From Pseudovibrio ascidiaceicola (GTDB lineage Bacteria > Pseudomonadota > Alphaproteobacteria > Rhizobiales > Stappiaceae), in assembly GCF_900114245.1 (NCBI RefSeq), contig NZ_FOSK01000016.1, forward strand, positions 57,404 to 121,403: a DNA stretch of 64,000 nt. Direction: 5' to 3'. The position numbers were made by a program, and so were the translations under genes. Every line of letters begins with the position of its first letter. The stretch's first letter is position 1. A model generated the notes under the pieces. That model was given only the letters and a program-made list of their open reading frames with translations. It had not been told where the DNA came from and searched no databases. This document shows positions 52,360 through 63,838 of this stretch, piece after piece.

Positions 52360-52372
52360 CAAAAAGCACGGA

Positions 52373-52945
52373 TTAAACCGTGCTCAAAATCGTATCGATC
52401 TCTGAAGCAACCTCGTCAACGGACTTCATGCCATCAACGCTCATCAGCATGTTCCGCTCACCATAGTACTTGATAAGAGGTGCTGTCTGCTCGTTGTAAA
52501 CTGCAAGACGCTTCTTCAAAGACTCTGCATTGTCATCGGACCGAACTTCAGCGCTTTCACGAGCACGTGTTTCGATACGCTCAAGAAGGATACCTTCGTC
52601 AACTTTCAGCTGCACAACAGCATCAAGTCTCTGGTCCTTCTTCTCAAGCAGCTCACCAAGAGCGTCTGCCTGAGCAATGGTGCGTGGGAAACCGTCCAAA
52701 ATGAAACCCTTTGCACAATCAGCCTGATCAATACGATCAGAAATGATGGAGCAAATCAGGTCATCAGAAACCAGATCGCCACGTGTCAGAACATCTTTGA
52801 CCTTCAAGCCGACTTCGGTTTCAGCTGCAACAGCTGCACGAAGCATGTCACCAGTCGAAAGCTGGACAATACCATGCACCGCAACAAGTCGACCTGCCTG
52901 AGTGCCTTTACCAGCACCAGGAGGGCCAAGAAGAATCAATCTCAT
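52373..52945 (-). CDS. adk: Adenylate kinase
   Basis: A 190-residue short-type adenylate kinase (small LID, no zinc cysteines). The P-loop [17 protein letters not shown]-binding [17 protein letters not shown] and a LID-region Arg pair (RIETRARES) are present. It interconverts AMP, ATP and ADP. Its ATG overlaps the secY stop by four bases, the usual secY-adk linkage. Confidence 0.97.
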   Translation of the reverse strand: MRLILLGPPGAGKGTQAGRLVAVHGIVQLSTGDMLRAAVAAETEVGLKVKDVLTRGDLVSDDLICSIISDRIDQADCAKGFILDGFPRTIAQADALGELLEKKDQRLDAVVQLKVDEGILLERIETRARESAEVRSDDNAESLKKRLAVYNEQTAPLIKYYGERNMLMSVDGMKSVDEVASEIDTILSTV

Positions 52946-54282
52946 CTACGTTTCCCCCTCAACTTCGTTTTCTTCACCAAGCCCTCGTACTGATGAGCAA
53001 GAAGGTGTCCCTGGATCTGAGAAACGGTATCCATGGTGACGCTAACAACAATGAGCAGAGACGTACCACCGAAGTAGAACGGAACACCCGTTGCTGAGAT
53101 CAGGAACTCTGGCAACAAACAAATGAGAGTAATGTATATTGCACCGACAACCGTAATGCGAGTTAGCACATGGTCAATGTACTGCGCAGTACGTTCGCCT
53201 GGACGAATTCCTGGAATGAAGCCACCATGCTTCTTGAGGTTGTCTGCTGTCTCCGACGGATTGAAAACAATCGCGGTGTAGAAGAAGCAGAAAAAGATGA
53301 TTAATGCTGCATAAAGAGCCATGTAGGCTGGTTGACCGTGTCCCAGCAGCGCAGTGATTGTTGTCAACCACGCCATCGAACCAGTGGAATCACCGGTTTG
53401 GAAACTGGCAACAGTCGCTGGTACCAGCAACAAGGAGCTCGCAAAAATCGGTGGAATAACACCAGCCGTATTGAGTTTGAGTGGCAGGAACGATGTGTTC
53501 CCCTCAAACATCTTATTGCCCTGTTGGCGACGTGGGTACTGAATCAGCAAACGTCGCTGTGCACGTTCCATGAAGACGATAACGCCGATAACCACCACAG
53601 ACAGTATGATGACTGCCAGAATGATTGGAGTCGCGAGCGCACCCTGACGACCAAGTTCCAAAGTGGAAGCAATCGCGGAAGGAAGCCCGGCAACAATACC
53701 GGAGAAAATGATCAAAGAAATGCCGTTACCGATGCCGCGAGAGGTGATTTGCTCACCCAGCCACATCAGGAACATAGTACCACCAACAAGGGTAAGAACT
53801 GTCGCAATACGGAAGAACCAGCCCGGATCGATAACAATGTTCGCGCCAGCCTCAAGACCAACGGAAATACCGTAGGCCTGGAAGGTTGCCAGAATCACTG
53901 TACCAAAACGTGTGTACTGGTTGATTTTTTTCCGGCCTTGCTCACCCTCTTTCTTCAGCTGTTCCAAAGCAGGAACAACAGAAGTCATAAGCTGGATGAT
54001 AATCGACGCAGAAATGTAAGGCATAATGCCGAGGGCAAAAATAGCCATACGCTCGACAGCACCACCGGAGAACATGTTAAACAGGCCAACAATGCCAGTT
54101 TGTACGTTTCCGAAGGCCTGTGCGAGCGCGTCAGGATTAATTCCAGGCAGAGGGATATAGGTTCCGAATCGATAAACCAAAAGCGCGCCTAGCGTGAACC
54201 AGATCCGCTTCTTCAGTTCCTCGGCTTTAGCAAAGGCAGAAAAGTTAAGGTTTGAAGCAAGTTGCTCGGCAGCAGAAGCCAT
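52942..54282 (-). CDS. secY: Protein translocase subunit SecY
   Basis: A 446-residue, ten-helix channel of the Sec translocon. [62 protein letters not shown] and [23 protein letters not shown] are conserved SecY blocks. It forms the protein-conducting pore with SecE and SecG. Between rplO and adk as expected in the spc operon; rpmJ is not here. Confidence 0.98.
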   Translation of the reverse strand: MASAAEQLASNLNFSAFAKAEELKKRIWFTLGALLVYRFGTYIPLPGINPDALAQAFGNVQTGIVGLFNMFSGGAVERMAIFALGIMPYISASIIIQLMTSVVPALEQLKKEGEQGRKKINQYTRFGTVILATFQAYGISVGLEAGANIVIDPGWFFRIATVLTLVGGTMFLMWLGEQITSRGIGNGISLIIFSGIVAGLPSAIASTLELGRQGALATPIILAVIILSVVVIGVIVFMERAQRRLLIQYPRRQQGNKMFEGNTSFLPLKLNTAGVIPPIFASSLLLVPATVASFQTGDSTGSMAWLTTITALLGHGQPAYMALYAALIIFFCFFYTAIVFNPSETADNLKKHGGFIPGIRPGERTAQYIDHVLTRITVVGAIYITLICLLPEFLISATGVPFYFGGTSLLIVVSVTMDTVSQIQGHLLAHQYEGLVKKTKLRGKRR

Positions 54283-54330
54283 TCCGCGCTCCGGTCAGTT
54301 TGGATACACCCCGAAAAAAAGACAAGGCTG

Positions 54331-54798
54331 TTAAGCCTTGCCTTCCTTGATTACGACCTTGCCGCCAGCTTTCTCAACTGCTGCAACAGCAGTTTTGGAA
54401 GCACCAGCAATTTCGAAAGTTACAGCGGTTTTCAGTTCACCGTCGGACAGAAGGCGTACGCCATCCAGAACGCGGCGAACAACGCCAGCTGCAACAAGTG
54501 TTTCAACAGTCACCGTCGCGGAAGCGTCAAGCTTACCAGCGTCGATTGCTGTCTGAACACGACCCAAGGACACAATGTTCAGGTCCTTAGCAAAGATATT
54601 GGTGAAGCCGCGCTTTGGAAGACGACGATGCAATGGCATCTGCCCGCCTTCAAAGCCCTTGATAGCAACACCCGAACGGGACTTCTGACCTTTGACACCA
54701 CGGCCGCCAGTCTTGCCCTTACCGGAACCGATACCGCGTCCTACGCGGGTTCGGTCCGAAACAGCACCCGGGTTATCCCGGAGTTCGTTGAGCTTCAT
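54331..54798 (-). CDS. rplO: 50S ribosomal protein L15
   Basis: A 155-residue protein with the Gly-rich N-terminal extension ([26 protein letters not shown]) and [18 protein letters not shown] typical of L15. It is a late-assembly 50S protein. Located between rpmD and secY. Confidence 0.97.
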   Translation of the reverse strand: MKLNELRDNPGAVSDRTRVGRGIGSGKGKTGGRGVKGQKSRSGVAIKGFEGGQMPLHRRLPKRGFTNIFAKDLNIVSLGRVQTAIDAGKLDASATVTVETLVAAGVVRRVLDGVRLLSDGELKTAVTFEIAGASKTAVAAVEKAGGKVVIKEGKA

Positions 54799-54817
54799 GA
54801 TAGTTCTCCCGGTCCGC

Positions 54818-55012
54818 TTATGCTTCGTCTAAAACGCGAACCAGATGCTGAACCTTACGGATCATGCCGCGTACTTCTGGAGTATCCTTCAGAGTACGAC
54901 GACGGTGCATCTTGTTCAGGCCCAGACCAATCAACGTAGCACGCTGACTAGCAGGACGGCGAAGCGGGCTACCGATCTGTTCGACTGTTACAGTCTTTTC
55001 AGTATTAGCCAT
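54818..55012 (-). CDS. rpmD: 50S ribosomal protein L30
   Basis: A 64-residue protein; [42 protein letters not shown] is the L30 core. Nineteen bases upstream of rplO. Confidence 0.97.
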   Translation of the reverse strand: MANTEKTVTVEQIGSPLRRPASQRATLIGLGLNKMHRRRTLKDTPEVRGMIRKVQHLVRVLDEA

Positions 55013-55049
55013 GACACTAACCCTTGTTCTCAGTCAGCAAAAGCGAGGC

Positions 55050-55613
55050 TTATGCCTCAGCCTTTACTGGCGCCGCATCATCGTTGTCACGACGACGAGC
55101 CTGCAAGGAAGATACCTTGAGACCACGACGTGCTGCAACAGAACGCGGGCTGTCTTCTTTTTTCAGTGCATCGAAAGTCGCACGAACCATGTTGTACGGG
55201 TTGGAAGTACCAAGGGACTTCGCAACAACGTCCTGGACACCAAGTGTCTCAAACACAGCACGCATTGGACCACCAGCGATGATACCGGTACCGGCAGGTG
55301 CTGCACGAAGTACAACTTTACCTGCGCCGTGACGGCCTTCAACATCGTGGTGAAGAGTACGACCTTCACGAAGTGGCACACGAACCATAGTACGCTTAGC
55401 AGCTTCAGTTGCTTTGCGGATGGCCTCTGGCACTTCACGAGCCTTACCGTGACCAAAGCCAACGCGGCCTTTCTGATCACCAACTACTACAAGAGCGGCG
55501 AAGCCGAAACGACGACCACCCTTTACAACTTTAGCGACGCGGTTGATGTGAACGAGCTTATCGACAAATTCGCTGTCGCGCTCTTCACGATCCCGGTTAT
55601 CCTGTCTCGCCAT
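55050..55613 (-). CDS. rpsE: 30S ribosomal protein S5
   Basis: A 187-residue protein with the double-stranded RNA-binding N-domain ([27 protein letters not shown]) and [35 protein letters not shown]5 takes part in decoding accuracy and spectinomycin sensitivity. The C-terminus has a short charged extension ([15 protein letters not shown]). Confidence 0.97.
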   Translation of the reverse strand: MARQDNRDREERDSEFVDKLVHINRVAKVVKGGRRFGFAALVVVGDQKGRVGFGHGKAREVPEAIRKATEAAKRTMVRVPLREGRTLHHDVEGRHGAGKVVLRAAPAGTGIIAGGPMRAVFETLGVQDVVAKSLGTSNPYNMVRATFDALKKEDSPRSVAARRGLKVSSLQARRRDNDDAAPVKAEA

Positions 55614-55654
55614 AATAATGTTTCCCGTTCTCTAGGAGCACCAAAAGGCGCTGA

Positions 55655-56008
55655 TCAGAAGCTCAGACCGCTATCACGTGCTGCATCTGCCAAGGCCTGA
55701 ACACGGCCATGATAGATATAACCACCACGATCAAACACGACTTCTTTGATACCAGCAGCAATAGCGCGTTCAGCAATAAGCTTGCCTACAGCAGCAGCAG
55801 CATCTTTATTGCCGCCGTTTTCTACTTTTACGTCTTTCTCAATGGTAGACGCGGACGCAAGGGTTACACCCTTGGTATCGTCGATGATCTGAGCGTAAAT
55901 CTGCTTGGATGAGCGGAAAACGGACAGCCGAGGACGACCATTCGCTACCTTTTTGATCGAACGGCGCACACGGGCGCGACGACGTTCGAAAGAATTTCCA
56001 TTCGCCAT
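55655..56008 (-). CDS. rplR: 50S ribosomal protein L18
   Basis: A 117-residue 5S rRNA-binding protein. [23 protein letters not shown] and [26 protein letters not shown] are characteristic. Eleven bases after rplF. Confidence 0.97.
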   Translation of the reverse strand: MANGNSFERRRARVRRSIKKVANGRPRLSVFRSSKQIYAQIIDDTKGVTLASASTIEKDVKVENGGNKDAAAAVGKLIAERAIAAGIKEVVFDRGGYIYHGRVQALADAARDSGLSF

Positions 56009-56019
56009 GGTCCGTACCG

Positions 56020-56553
56020 TTACTTCTTCTTGCCTTCTTTACGAACGATGAACTCGTCCGCATAACGAATACCCTTGCCTTTGTATGGCTCAGGTGGGCG
56101 ATATTCACGAATGTTCGCGGCAACCTGCCCGATCTGCTGCTTGTTAATGCCGTTGATGACAATTTCTGTCGGCTTCGGACATTTGATTTCTACACCCTCA
56201 GGAATGTCAAACTTGACATCATGAGAGAAACCAAGAGCAAGATTAAGGGTTTTACCTTGAACCTGTGCACGGTAACCAACACCGGTAATCGCCAGCTGCT
56301 TTTCGAAGCCGGAGGTCACACCTGTGATAAGGTTAGCGACCATGGTGCGGGACATACCCCACAAAGAACGCGCAGTCTTTGACTGGTTGCGCGGATCAAG
56401 ACGGATACCATCATCCGTCATCTCGACCGAAACGAGATCGTTGACCACGAAGGAGAGTTCCCCCTTCGGGCCTTTAACGATAACATTCTGGCCGTTGATC
56501 GTTGCCGTTACCCCGCTTGGCACGGGGACTGGCTTCTTGCCAATTCGAGACAT
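56020..56553 (-). CDS. rplF: 50S ribosomal protein L6
   Basis: A 177-residue protein with two homologous halves: [20 protein letters not shown] at the start and the signature region ending [24 protein letters not shown]. It sits near the factor-binding site of the 50S. Confidence 0.97.
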   Translation of the reverse strand: MSRIGKKPVPVPSGVTATINGQNVIVKGPKGELSFVVNDLVSVEMTDDGIRLDPRNQSKTARSLWGMSRTMVANLITGVTSGFEKQLAITGVGYRAQVQGKTLNLALGFSHDVKFDIPEGVEIKCPKPTEIVINGINKQQIGQVAANIREYRPPEPYKGKGIRYADEFIVRKEGKKK

Positions 56554-56597
56554 AAGATCAACCTGTCTGTTATTTTAGTTAATCGTGCAATGCCGCG

Positions 56598-56996
56598 TCA
56601 GAAGACGCGACAAAGTACTTCACCACCCACATTTTTCTCACGTGCATCGTGGTCTGCCATTACGCCCTGAGGAGTAGACAGAATAGATACACCCAAGCCG
56701 TTTGCAACGTGTGGGATGTTCTTGACTGAAGAATACACACGACGACCAGGCTTAGATACGCGCTCAATGGTGCGAATCACTGGTTCACCGTCGAAATACT
56801 TCAACTCAATTTCAAGCTCAGACTTGCCTGCACCGAAGTCAACAGCGGTATAACCGCGGATGTAACCTTCAGAAATCAGAACGTCCAAGATGTGTGCGCG
56901 CAACTTAGAAGCAGGTGTGCTTACTTTAGATTTGCGACGCATCTGCGCATTACGGATGCGCGTGATCATATCCCCGACTGGATCGGAAATCGACAT
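56598..56996 (-). CDS. rpsH: 30S ribosomal protein S8
   Basis: A 132-residue protein: [29 protein letters not shown] at the start and the C-terminal [33 protein letters not shown]. It binds the central 16S domain; in E. coli it represses the spc operon, and whether that applies here is unknown. Confidence 0.97.
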   Translation of the reverse strand: MSISDPVGDMITRIRNAQMRRKSKVSTPASKLRAHILDVLISEGYIRGYTAVDFGAGKSELEIELKYFDGEPVIRTIERVSKPGRRVYSSVKNIPHVANGLGVSILSTPQGVMADHDAREKNVGGEVLCRVF

Positions 56997-57008
56997 AGCA
57001 GTAACTCC

Positions 57009-57314
57009 TTACCAGCTCGACTTCACGAGACCCGGGATCTTGCCCAGGGAACCCAACTCACGAAGCGCAATACGCGACATCTTAAGTTTGCGGTAGTAAC
57101 CGCGTGGGCGACCTGTGACTTCACACCGGTTGCGTACCCGTGTAGGCGCGGAATTGCGCGGCAGCTTTGAAAGCTTCAGCCGTGCATTGAAACGCTCCTC
57201 CAGGGACAAGCTCTCGTCCTTGGCCATGGCCTTCAGGGCAGCACGCTTGTCAGCATATTTACTAACAAGAGCTACGCGCCGCTTGTTTTTCTCGACCGCG
57301 CTTTTCTTCGCCAT
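57009..57314 (-). CDS. rpsN: 30S ribosomal protein S14
   Basis: A 101-residue zinc-free S14: [24 protein letters not shown] and [28 protein letters not shown]. Lacks the CxxC pair of the short zinc type. Confidence 0.97.
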   Translation of the reverse strand: MAKKSAVEKNKRRVALVSKYADKRAALKAMAKDESLSLEERFNARLKLSKLPRNSAPTRVRNRCEVTGRPRGYYRKLKMSRIALRELGSLGKIPGLVKSSW

Positions 57315-57347
57315 CGTCTGTCCTCGTTCCTTTCCCGTATACCGCTT

Positions 57348-57905
57348 TTATTTGCGGAACGGGAAGTTGAACGCGCGCAGCAGTTCACGCGCTTCGTCAT
57401 CGGTTTTAGCATTGGTACAAACAACAATGTCCATACCCCACATTTGATCTACTTTATCGTAGTCAATTTCAGGGAAAACAATGTGTTCTTTAAGTCCCAT
57501 AGCGTAGTTGCCACGTCCGTCGAAGCTCTTCGGATTCAAGCCACGAAAGTCACGTACACGCGGAAGCGCGATTGTGATCAAACGATCCATGAATTCGAAC
57601 ATCTGGTTACGACGAAGTGTAACTTTAGTACCCAGCGGCATATCTTCACGAACCTTGAAGGTCGCGATAGATTTTCTAGCACGGGTAATAACCGCCTTTT
57701 GACCAGCAATCAAGCTAAGATCTTCAGCAGCGATACGAGCCTTCTTGCTGTCACCAACAGCTTCACCAACACCCATGTTCAAAACGATCTTTTCGACCGA
57801 AGGAATCATCATTGGGTTGGTGTAGTTAAACTTCTCCTGAAGCTCACCACGCACTACATCATTGTAGTGCGCTTTGAGCCGTGGAGTGTAAGTAGCGTCA
57901 GCCAT
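57348..57905 (-). CDS. rplE: 50S ribosomal protein L5
   Basis: A 185-residue 5S rRNA-binding protein started at ATG 57905, about 9 nt after AGGAG; a TTG one codon earlier is not needed. [46 protein letters not shown] and [28 protein letters not shown] are conserved. Its start overlaps the rplX end by 8 bases. Confidence 0.97.
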   Translation of the reverse strand: MADATYTPRLKAHYNDVVRGELQEKFNYTNPMMIPSVEKIVLNMGVGEAVGDSKKARIAAEDLSLIAGQKAVITRARKSIATFKVREDMPLGTKVTLRRNQMFEFMDRLITIALPRVRDFRGLNPKSFDGRGNYAMGLKEHIVFPEIDYDKVDQMWGMDIVVCTNAKTDDEARELLRAFNFPFRK

Positions 57906-58215
57906 CAATCACGTCTCCTGAACGCTTAGCGACACGAACAGTGGCGCCTGCATCATTAGTCGTGAAACCGACGCGGGTCGGCTTGCCATCCTTAGGATCA
58001 GCAATGGCAATATTGGAAAGCTGAATAGGAGCTTCCTTTGTGATGATACCACCTTCGCTCTGCTGGGTCTGGCGCTGGTGACGTTTCACCAAGTTAACGC
58101 CACGCACGACAGCGCGGTTGTCAGATGGGATCATCTGGAGAACTTCCCCAGTCTTTCCTTTGTCACGACCGGCAATTACGACGACCTTGTCGCCCTTTTT
58201 GATCTTCGCGGGCAT
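57898..58215 (-). CDS. rplX: 50S ribosomal protein L24
   Basis: A 105-residue assembly-initiating protein with the KOW motif [22 protein letters not shown]. Start overlaps the rplN stop by one base, and its end overlaps rplE by eight, indicating tight translational coupling. Confidence 0.97.
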   Translation of the reverse strand: MPAKIKKGDKVVVIAGRDKGKTGEVLQMIPSDNRAVVRGVNLVKRHQRQTQQSEGGIITKEAPIQLSNIAIADPKDGKPTRVGFTTNDAGATVRVAKRSGDVIDG

Positions 58216-58583
58216 CAGAGCACCTCCGGCGCAAGCGAAATGATCTTCATGTGATTCTTGCCACGCAGTTCACGAGGAACTGGGCCAAAAATACGTGTTC
58301 CGATCGGTTCTTTGTTGTTGTTGATCAGGACAGCCGCGTTGCGGTCGAACCGGATCACACTGCCGTCAGCACGACGGATGTCTTTAGCCGTGCGTACGAC
58401 GACCGCTTTCATCACGTCGCCCTTCTTAACACGACCCCGTGGAATTGCTTCTTTGACGGAGACAACAATGATGTCGCCAACGCCAGCATACTTCCGTTTG
58501 GAGCCGCCGAGCACTTTGATGCACATGACACGACGTGCGCCGGAATTATCGGCTACGTCGAGGTTAGTTTGCATCTGAATCAT
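58215..58583 (-). CDS. rplN: 50S ribosomal protein L14
   Basis: A 122-residue protein of canonical length: [28 protein letters not shown] and [13 protein letters not shown] are L14 signatures. It forms part of an intersubunit bridge. Confidence 0.98.
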   Translation of the reverse strand: MIQMQTNLDVADNSGARRVMCIKVLGGSKRKYAGVGDIIVVSVKEAIPRGRVKKGDVMKAVVVRTAKDIRRADGSVIRFDRNAAVLINNNKEPIGTRIFGPVPRELRGKNHMKIISLAPEVL

Positions 58584-58641
58584 GACTCGTCGCCTTGTTC
58601 TTTCTCAGCACTCTAAAAGTTAGAAATGCTGGATGCGTTCA

Positions 58642-58884
58642 CTAGCTCGCTGCTTCCGAAGAAACAACGGTCCATTTCTTATTCTTAGAGATTGGAGCAC
58701 ACTCTTCAATTTGAACGGTGTCGCCAACCTTGTAAGAATTATTTTCGTCATGTGCACGATACTTCTTCGTACGGCGCACAACTTTTTTCAGCAAAGGGTG
58801 GGTAAAGCGACGCTCTACCTTCACCGTTACTGTCTTTTCGTTCGCATCGCTAACAACGACACCCTGCAAAATACGCTTTGGCAT
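58642..58884 (-). CDS. rpsQ: 30S ribosomal protein S17
   Basis: An 80-residue protein started at ATG 58884, 6 nt after GGAG; the adjacent upstream ATG is too close to that site. The start [21 protein letters not shown] and [17 protein letters not shown] identify S17. Confidence 0.96.
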   Translation of the reverse strand: MPKRILQGVVVSDANEKTVTVKVERRFTHPLLKKVVRRTKKYRAHDENNSYKVGDTVQIEECAPISKNKKWTVVSSEAAS

Positions 58885-58894
58885 CATTAGCTCC

Positions 58895-59095
58895 TTATGC
58901 GTTGTCAGACACGCGCTTCTGGCGCAGTACTGTCTGGATCCGCGCAATGTCCCGGCGAACCTGACGGACACGAGCGGTGTTTTCGAGCTGACCAGTAGCT
59001 CTCTGGAAACGCAGGTTGAACTGTTCTTTTTTCAGTTCTTCCAGGTTTGCCTTGAGCTCATCTGAGGTCTTAGCTCTTACGTCGCTAGCCTTCAT
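58895..59095 (-). CDS. rpmC: 50S ribosomal protein L29
   Basis: A 66-residue two-helix protein: [40 protein letters not shown]. Located at the peptide exit tunnel rim, where chaperones dock. Ten bases before rpsQ. Confidence 0.97.
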   Translation of the reverse strand: MKASDVRAKTSDELKANLEELKKEQFNLRFQRATGQLENTARVRQVRRDIARIQTVLRQKRVSDNA

Positions 59096-59118
59096 GGCCT
59101 TTTCCTTTCGATGTCCGA

Positions 59119-59532
59119 TTACTCACCAATGCGCTGGACGAACCGGCACTTGATTGGGAGTTTAGCAGCGGCCAGACGCATTGCTTCACGAGCAATATCT
59201 TCAGACACACCGTCCATTTCGAACATGATGCGACCAGGTTTCACCCGGCACGCCCAGTACTCAGGAGAACCTTTACCCTTACCCATGCGGACTTCAGCCG
59301 GCTTGGAGGACACAGGAACGTCCGGGAAGATTCTGATCCACACGCGACCCGCACGCTTCATGTAACGGGTCATTGCACGACGGGCAGCCTCAATCTGACG
59401 AGCGGTGATCCGCTCTGGTTCCATGGCTTTAAGGCCAAAGGCACCAAAATTGAGGTCCGTACCACCCTTGGCATTGCCATGGATGCGGCCCTTGTGCTGC
59501 TTGCGGAACTTAGTACGCTTTGGTTGCAGCAT
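59119..59532 (-). CDS. rplP: 50S ribosomal protein L16
   Basis: A 137-residue protein: [30 protein letters not shown], then [32 protein letters not shown]. It helps form the A-site of the peptidyl transferase centre. Confidence 0.98.
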   Translation of the reverse strand: MLQPKRTKFRKQHKGRIHGNAKGGTDLNFGAFGLKAMEPERITARQIEAARRAMTRYMKRAGRVWIRIFPDVPVSSKPAEVRMGKGKGSPEYWACRVKPGRIMFEMDGVSEDIAREAMRLAAAKLPIKCRFVQRIGE

Positions 59533-59575
59533 CGTTTTCTCTCGCTTTAATAGTTAAGCCGTGTGAAGGCGCTGC

Positions 59576-60292
59576 TTACGCAGCGCGCTCACGCCGACCG
59601 CCACCTTGGCGTTCGCTCTTGCCACCACCTTCGGTCGCACGACGTTCAGAAGCCATTGGGTCATGCTCAAGGATTTCGCCCTTGAAGATCCAGACTTTAA
59701 CGCCACACGCGCCGTAAGCGGTGTGTGCTGTAGCAGTGCCGTAGTCGATGTCTGCACGAAGAGTGTGCAGAGGCACGCGACCTTCACGGTACCATTCGAT
59801 ACGTGCGATTTCCGCACCACCAAGACGACCACCGCAGTTAATACGGATGCCCTGGGCGCCAAGACGCATTGCAGACTGAACTGCACGCTTCATGGCACGG
59901 CGGAAAGCAACACGACGCTCGAGCTGCTGAGCGATAGATGCTGCAACAAGCGCTGCATCGGTCTCCGGCTTGCGCACTTCAACGATGTTGAGGTGCACTT
60001 CCGAATTTGTCATCTCGGACAGCTTCTTGCGAAGGCGTTCGATGTCAGCACCTTTTTTACCGATAACCACACCTGGACGACCAGAATGGATAGTTACACG
60101 GCACTTTTTGTGCGGACGTTCAATGACGACCTTGGATACAGCAGCCTGCTTAAGTTCTTTAAGCAGATATTCGCGGATGCGAAAATCTTCATGAAGAAGA
60201 TCGCCGTATTCGTTCTTGCTAGCAAACCAGCGAGAGTCCCAGGTACGGTTGATGCCAAGACGAAAACCGATTGGATTAATCTTCTGACCCAT
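59576..60292 (-). CDS. rpsC: 30S ribosomal protein S3
   Basis: A 238-residue protein with a KH domain ([17 protein letters not shown]) and the C-terminal [12 protein letters not shown]. Part of the mRNA entry helicase. The basic tail ([14 protein letters not shown]) is longer than in E. coli S3. Start overlaps the rplV stop by one base. Confidence 0.97.
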   Translation of the reverse strand: MGQKINPIGFRLGINRTWDSRWFASKNEYGDLLHEDFRIREYLLKELKQAAVSKVVIERPHKKCRVTIHSGRPGVVIGKKGADIERLRKKLSEMTNSEVHLNIVEVRKPETDAALVAASIAQQLERRVAFRRAMKRAVQSAMRLGAQGIRINCGGRLGGAEIARIEWYREGRVPLHTLRADIDYGTATAHTAYGACGVKVWIFKGEILEHDPMASERRATEGGGKSERQGGGRRERAA

Positions 60293-60672
60293 CAGGCAGT
60301 CTCCTCAACTTCCCGAACCACGATGGTCAGGTTGGAAAACGGCTTTAGGATCCGTCCAACACGACCACGAGCTCGCGGCTGGAAACGCTTCATGACAAGC
60401 GCTTTGCCAACATAAGCCTCGGCGACGACAAGGTTGTCGACGTCGAGATCATGGTTGTTTTCCGCATTAGCAATAGCAGACATCAAGGTCTTCTTGACGT
60501 CGCCTGAAATGCGCTTACGGGAGAAAGTCAGATCAGCAAGTGCTGTGCCAACCTTCTTACCGCGGATAGATGCAGCAACGAGGTTCAACTTCTGCGGGGA
60601 AACCCGCAGCATGCGGCAAACTGCCTTTGCCTCGTTGTCAGGGAGCATCCGCTCATGCTTCTGCTTGCCCAT
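60292..60672 (-). CDS. rplV: 50S ribosomal protein L22
   Basis: A 126-residue tunnel-wall protein. [25 protein letters not shown] and the beta-hairpin region [29 protein letters not shown] are conserved. Two bases separate it from rpsS. Confidence 0.97.
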   Translation of the reverse strand: MGKQKHERMLPDNEAKAVCRMLRVSPQKLNLVAASIRGKKVGTALADLTFSRKRISGDVKKTLMSAIANAENNHDLDVDNLVVAEAYVGKALVMKRFQPRARGRVGRILKPFSNLTIVVREVEETA

Positions 60673-60674
60673 CG

Positions 60675-60953
60675 CTACTTCCTCTTTGACTTTTTGTCAG
60701 CGCCATGACCGTAGTAGGTACGAGAAGGAGCGAATTCGCCCAACTTGTGACCAACCATGTCTTCACTGATCAAAACAGGAATGTGCTTTTGACCGTTATA
60801 GACGCCAAAAGTCAACCCCACAAAGTGCGGCAGAACGGTAGAACGTCGGCTCCAGGTCTTAATGACCTCATTCCGGCCGGATTCACGAACCTTATCCGCT
60901 TTCTTCAGGAGGTAACCGTCAATAAACGGCCCTTTCCAGATCGAACGTGCCAC
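60675..60953 (-). CDS. rpsS: 30S ribosomal protein S19
   Basis: A 92-residue protein: [46 protein letters not shown] and [14 protein letters not shown]. Located in the 30S head. Confidence 0.98.
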   Translation of the reverse strand: MARSIWKGPFIDGYLLKKADKVRESGRNEVIKTWSRRSTVLPHFVGLTFGVYNGQKHIPVLISEDMVGHKLGEFAPSRTYYGHGADKKSKRK

Positions 60954-60965
60954 GATCCGTTCCTC

Positions 60966-61799
60966 TTACTTCTTACGCGCGTGACGAGACCGAACGATAA
61001 ACTTATCGCTGGACTTGTTACTGCGTGTGCGCTTGCCTTTGGTCGGCTTGCCCCAAGGGGTAACCGGATGACGTCCACCGGAGGTGCGACCTTCACCACC
61101 ACCATGTGGGTGATCGACAGGGTTCATCGCAACACCACGAACGTGTGGGCGACGGCCCAGCCAACGGGAACGACCAGCCTTACCAAGGTTGATGTTCGCG
61201 TGGTCCTGGTTGGATACCGCACCAACGGTAGCCATACAGGTGCCAAGAACGCGACGCTGTTCACCGGAAAGCAGACGGATGACTGTGTAACCAGCATCAC
61301 GACCAACGATCTGAGCGTAAGCACCAGCTGAGCGAGCGATCTGCGCGCCTTTGCCTGGCTTCATCTCGATGTTGTGGATGATGGTACCCACTGGAATAGA
61401 AGCCAGAGGCATAGCGTTGCCTGGCTTAATATCCACAGCTTCACCAGCTACAACCTTATCGCCAGCAGCAAGACGCTGTGGTGCAAGGATGTATGCCTGC
61501 TCGCCATCATCATAAGTGATGAGAGCGATGAAAGCGGTGCGGTTTGGATCGTATTCCAGACGCTCAACAGTACCGACAACGTCGAATTTACGACGCTTGA
61601 AGTCGATCAGGCGGTAGGTACGCTTGTGACCACCACCAATGTTGTTCGCAGTCTTACGACCGTAGTTGTTACGACCACCGGACTTGGACAGACCTTCAGT
61701 CAATTTCTTGACTGGCTTGCCTTTCCAAAGATCAGAACGGTCTACCTGGACCAGCTGACGACGGCCAGGAGATGTCGGATTAAATGTCTTAAGTGCCAT
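60966..61799 (-). CDS. rplB: 50S ribosomal protein L2
   Basis: A 277-residue protein required for peptidyl transferase activity. [19 protein letters not shown], the [22 protein letters not shown] block and the C-terminal loop [17 protein letters not shown] (with the functionally important His) are intact. Confidence 0.98.
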   Translation of the reverse strand: MALKTFNPTSPGRRQLVQVDRSDLWKGKPVKKLTEGLSKSGGRNNYGRKTANNIGGGHKRTYRLIDFKRRKFDVVGTVERLEYDPNRTAFIALITYDDGEQAYILAPQRLAAGDKVVAGEAVDIKPGNAMPLASIPVGTIIHNIEMKPGKGAQIARSAGAYAQIVGRDAGYTVIRLLSGEQRRVLGTCMATVGAVSNQDHANINLGKAGRSRWLGRRPHVRGVAMNPVDHPHGGGEGRTSGGRHPVTPWGKPTKGKRTRSNKSSDKFIVRSRHARKK

Positions 61800-61812
61800 T
61801 TTGTCCTACCCC

Positions 61813-62106
61813 TTACAGACCGGTCGTCACGTCGATGGACTGACCATCTTCCAGAGTGACCACAGCTTTTTTGAAGTCGTTCTGTTTGCCGACAACACCT
61901 TTGAAGCGCTTGGTTTTACCCTTGCGAACCAAAGTGTTGACTGCTTTGACTTTTACGCCGAACAGAGCTTCAACAGCTGCTTTGATTTCCGGTTTTGTTG
62001 CAGTGAGAGCAACCTTGAAAACAACCTTATTCTCTTCAGAGGCAAAAGTAGCTTTCTCGGTGATCACCGGAGATACGATTTTGTCGTAGTGAACGAGCTT
62101 GCTCAT
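61813..62106 (-). CDS. rplW: 50S ribosomal protein L23
   Basis: A 97-residue protein at the tunnel exit where trigger factor and SRP bind: [49 protein letters not shown]. Its ATG shares one base with the rplD stop (TAATG). Confidence 0.98.
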   Translation of the reverse strand: MSKLVHYDKIVSPVITEKATFASEENKVVFKVALTATKPEIKAAVEALFGVKVKAVNTLVRKGKTKRFKGVVGKQNDFKKAVVTLEDGQSIDVTTGL

Positions 62107-62723
62107 TAGAAGCGCTCCTCCAAAGCTGCAACTGCCGCTTTGGTCAGGACAAGCGTATCACGACGAAGAATGTCGTAAACGTTGATACCCTGTACCGGCA
62201 GTACATCTACGAGTGGAATGTTACGAGTAGCCAAACCGAAGTTTGCATCTACTTCAGAACCGTCCACGAACAACGCACTGTTCAAACCGAGAGAACCGAG
62301 CTGGTCCTTCAGAGCCTTGGTTTTGGCTTCTGCTGCTTTCGCATCTTCAACAACAACGAGGTTGCCAGAAGCTGCTTTTGCAGACAGGGCATGTTTCAGA
62401 CCCAGAACACGAACTTTCTTAGGAAGCTCATGAGCGTGCTCACGCACAACTGGACCAAATGCCTTACCACCACCACGGAACTGAGGTGCTTTACGGTTAC
62501 CGTGACGTGCGCCGCCAGAACCTTTCTGGCGTACGAATTTTTTGGTGGTACCATTAACTTCGGAACGACCCAAAGTTTTATGTGTACCAGCCTGGCGCTT
62601 TGCAAGCTGCCAGCGAACAACACGCTGGATTAGGTCGATACGTGGCTCGAGACCAAAGATCTCGTCAGACACTGTGATCGAACCCGCTGCGTTACCGCCG
62701 AGGGTTTTAACCTCGAGTTCCAT
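62106..62723 (-). CDS. rplD: 50S ribosomal protein L4
   Basis: A 205-residue protein started at ATG 62723, sharing one base with the rplC stop. The tunnel loop ([29 protein letters not shown]) is conserved. In E. coli L4 represses the S10 operon by attenuation; no such leader is visible within this window. Confidence 0.97.
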   Translation of the reverse strand: MELEVKTLGGNAAGSITVSDEIFGLEPRIDLIQRVVRWQLAKRQAGTHKTLGRSEVNGTTKKFVRQKGSGGARHGNRKAPQFRGGGKAFGPVVREHAHELPKKVRVLGLKHALSAKAASGNLVVVEDAKAAEAKTKALKDQLGSLGLNSALFVDGSEVDANFGLATRNIPLVDVLPVQGINVYDILRRDTLVLTKAAVAALEERF

Positions 62724-63439
62724 CACTCACCTTCCTTCCCGGCTTCAGCCGCTGCAACAGCAGAGTTCTGACGGAATGCACCTGGTACAGGAGCGTTCTC
62801 TGGCAGAGCCTTCTTAATTGCATCACGAACCAGGATCCAACCGCCTTTAGAGCCAGGTACAGAACCTTCAACCATGATCAGACCACGTTCTACGTCAGTA
62901 CGTACAACTTTCAGGTTCTGAGTGGTGACGCGTTCAGCACCGAGGTGTCCGGCCATTTTCTTGCCTTTAAACACCTTACCTGGATCCTGACACTGACCGG
63001 TAGAACCGTGCGCACGGTGTGAAATAGACACACCATGAGAAGCGCGACCACCACCGAAGTTGTGACGCTTCATCGCACCAGCAAAGCCCTTACCGATAGA
63101 GGTGCCGGTTACATCCACGAACTGACCGTTAAGGAAGTGGTCAGCTGTAAGCTCAGCACCAACTTCGATCAAGTTCTCTTCAGAAACACGGAACTCAGCG
63201 AGTTTGCGCTTAGGCTCAACCTTTGCAACTGCAAAGTGGCCACGCATCGCGCGGTTCGTGTTCTTAACTTTTGCCGCACCTACGCCCAACTGAAGCGCAG
63301 TGTAGCCGTTCTTGTCTGCCGTCCGGTGAGCTACAACTTGACAGTTGTCTAGACGCAGTACTGTAACGGGCACGTGTTCGCCTGCCGCGTTATAGATACG
63401 GGTCATACCCACCTTCTGTGCGATCACTCCAGAACGCAT
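62723..63439 (-). CDS. rplC: 50S ribosomal protein L3
   Basis: A 238-residue protein started at ATG 63439 with GGGG 8 nt upstream; an earlier in-frame ATG (63460) would add seven unusual residues. [16 protein letters not shown] and the loop [28 protein letters not shown], with the Gln methylated by PrmB in E. coli, are present. Confidence 0.97.
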   Translation of the reverse strand: MRSGVIAQKVGMTRIYNAAGEHVPVTVLRLDNCQVVAHRTADKNGYTALQLGVGAAKVKNTNRAMRGHFAVAKVEPKRKLAEFRVSEENLIEVGAELTADHFLNGQFVDVTGTSIGKGFAGAMKRHNFGGGRASHGVSISHRAHGSTGQCQDPGKVFKGKKMAGHLGAERVTTQNLKVVRTDVERGLIMVEGSVPGSKGGWILVRDAIKKALPENAPVPGAFRQNSAVAAAEAGKEGE

Positions 63440-63460
63440 TACTGTGTCCCCTTGCCGCAC

Positions 63461-63769
63461 TTAGAGCTTGATCTCGACGTCAACGCCAGCAGCCAGGTCG
63501 AGCTTCATCAAAGCATCTACTGTCTGTGGAGTTGGATCGACAATGTCCAAAAGACGCTTATGAGTGCGCATTTCGAACTGATCACGGCTCTTTTTATCAA
63601 CATGCGGTCCGCGAAGTACTGTGTACTTCTCAATCCGCGTCGGCAACGGAACTGGTCCACGCACTTGTGCGCCGGTCCGTTTCGCCGTGTTCACGATTTC
63701 CTTAGTGGAAGCGTCAAGAACACGGTGATCAAACGCCTTCAGGCGGATCCGTATATTCTGACCGTTCAT
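63461..63769 (-). CDS. rpsJ: 30S ribosomal protein S10
   Basis: A 102-residue protein of standard length; [39 protein letters not shown] and the ending [28 protein letters not shown] are typical. It also takes part in NusB-linked antitermination. First ribosomal gene after tuf here. Confidence 0.98.
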   Translation of the reverse strand: MNGQNIRIRLKAFDHRVLDASTKEIVNTAKRTGAQVRGPVPLPTRIEKYTVLRGPHVDKKSRDQFEMRTHKRLLDIVDPTPQTVDALMKLDLAAGVDVEIKL

Positions 63770-63793
63770 GACTAATCCTTAACTGAGCAAGGC

Positions 63794-63826
63794 AACTGCG
63801 GTTTAACACAAGATCAAACCGCAGTT
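63794..63826. other. Stem-loop between tuf and rpsJ
   Basis: AACTGCGGTTT/AAACCGCAGTT (63794-63804 with 63816-63826), 11 bp with an 11-base loop and no T-run, lies 13 bases after the tuf stop. It may be a processing or partial-termination site that separates tuf from S10 operon mRNA. Confidence 0.5.
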
Positions 63827-63838
63827 CGAACTCAATTC

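Noticed and set aside
50231..62109. Many long plus-strand frames antisense to the ribosomal protein and rpoA genes
   Set aside because: They are shadows of strongly biased codon use in highly expressed minus-strand genes; their translations match no family.
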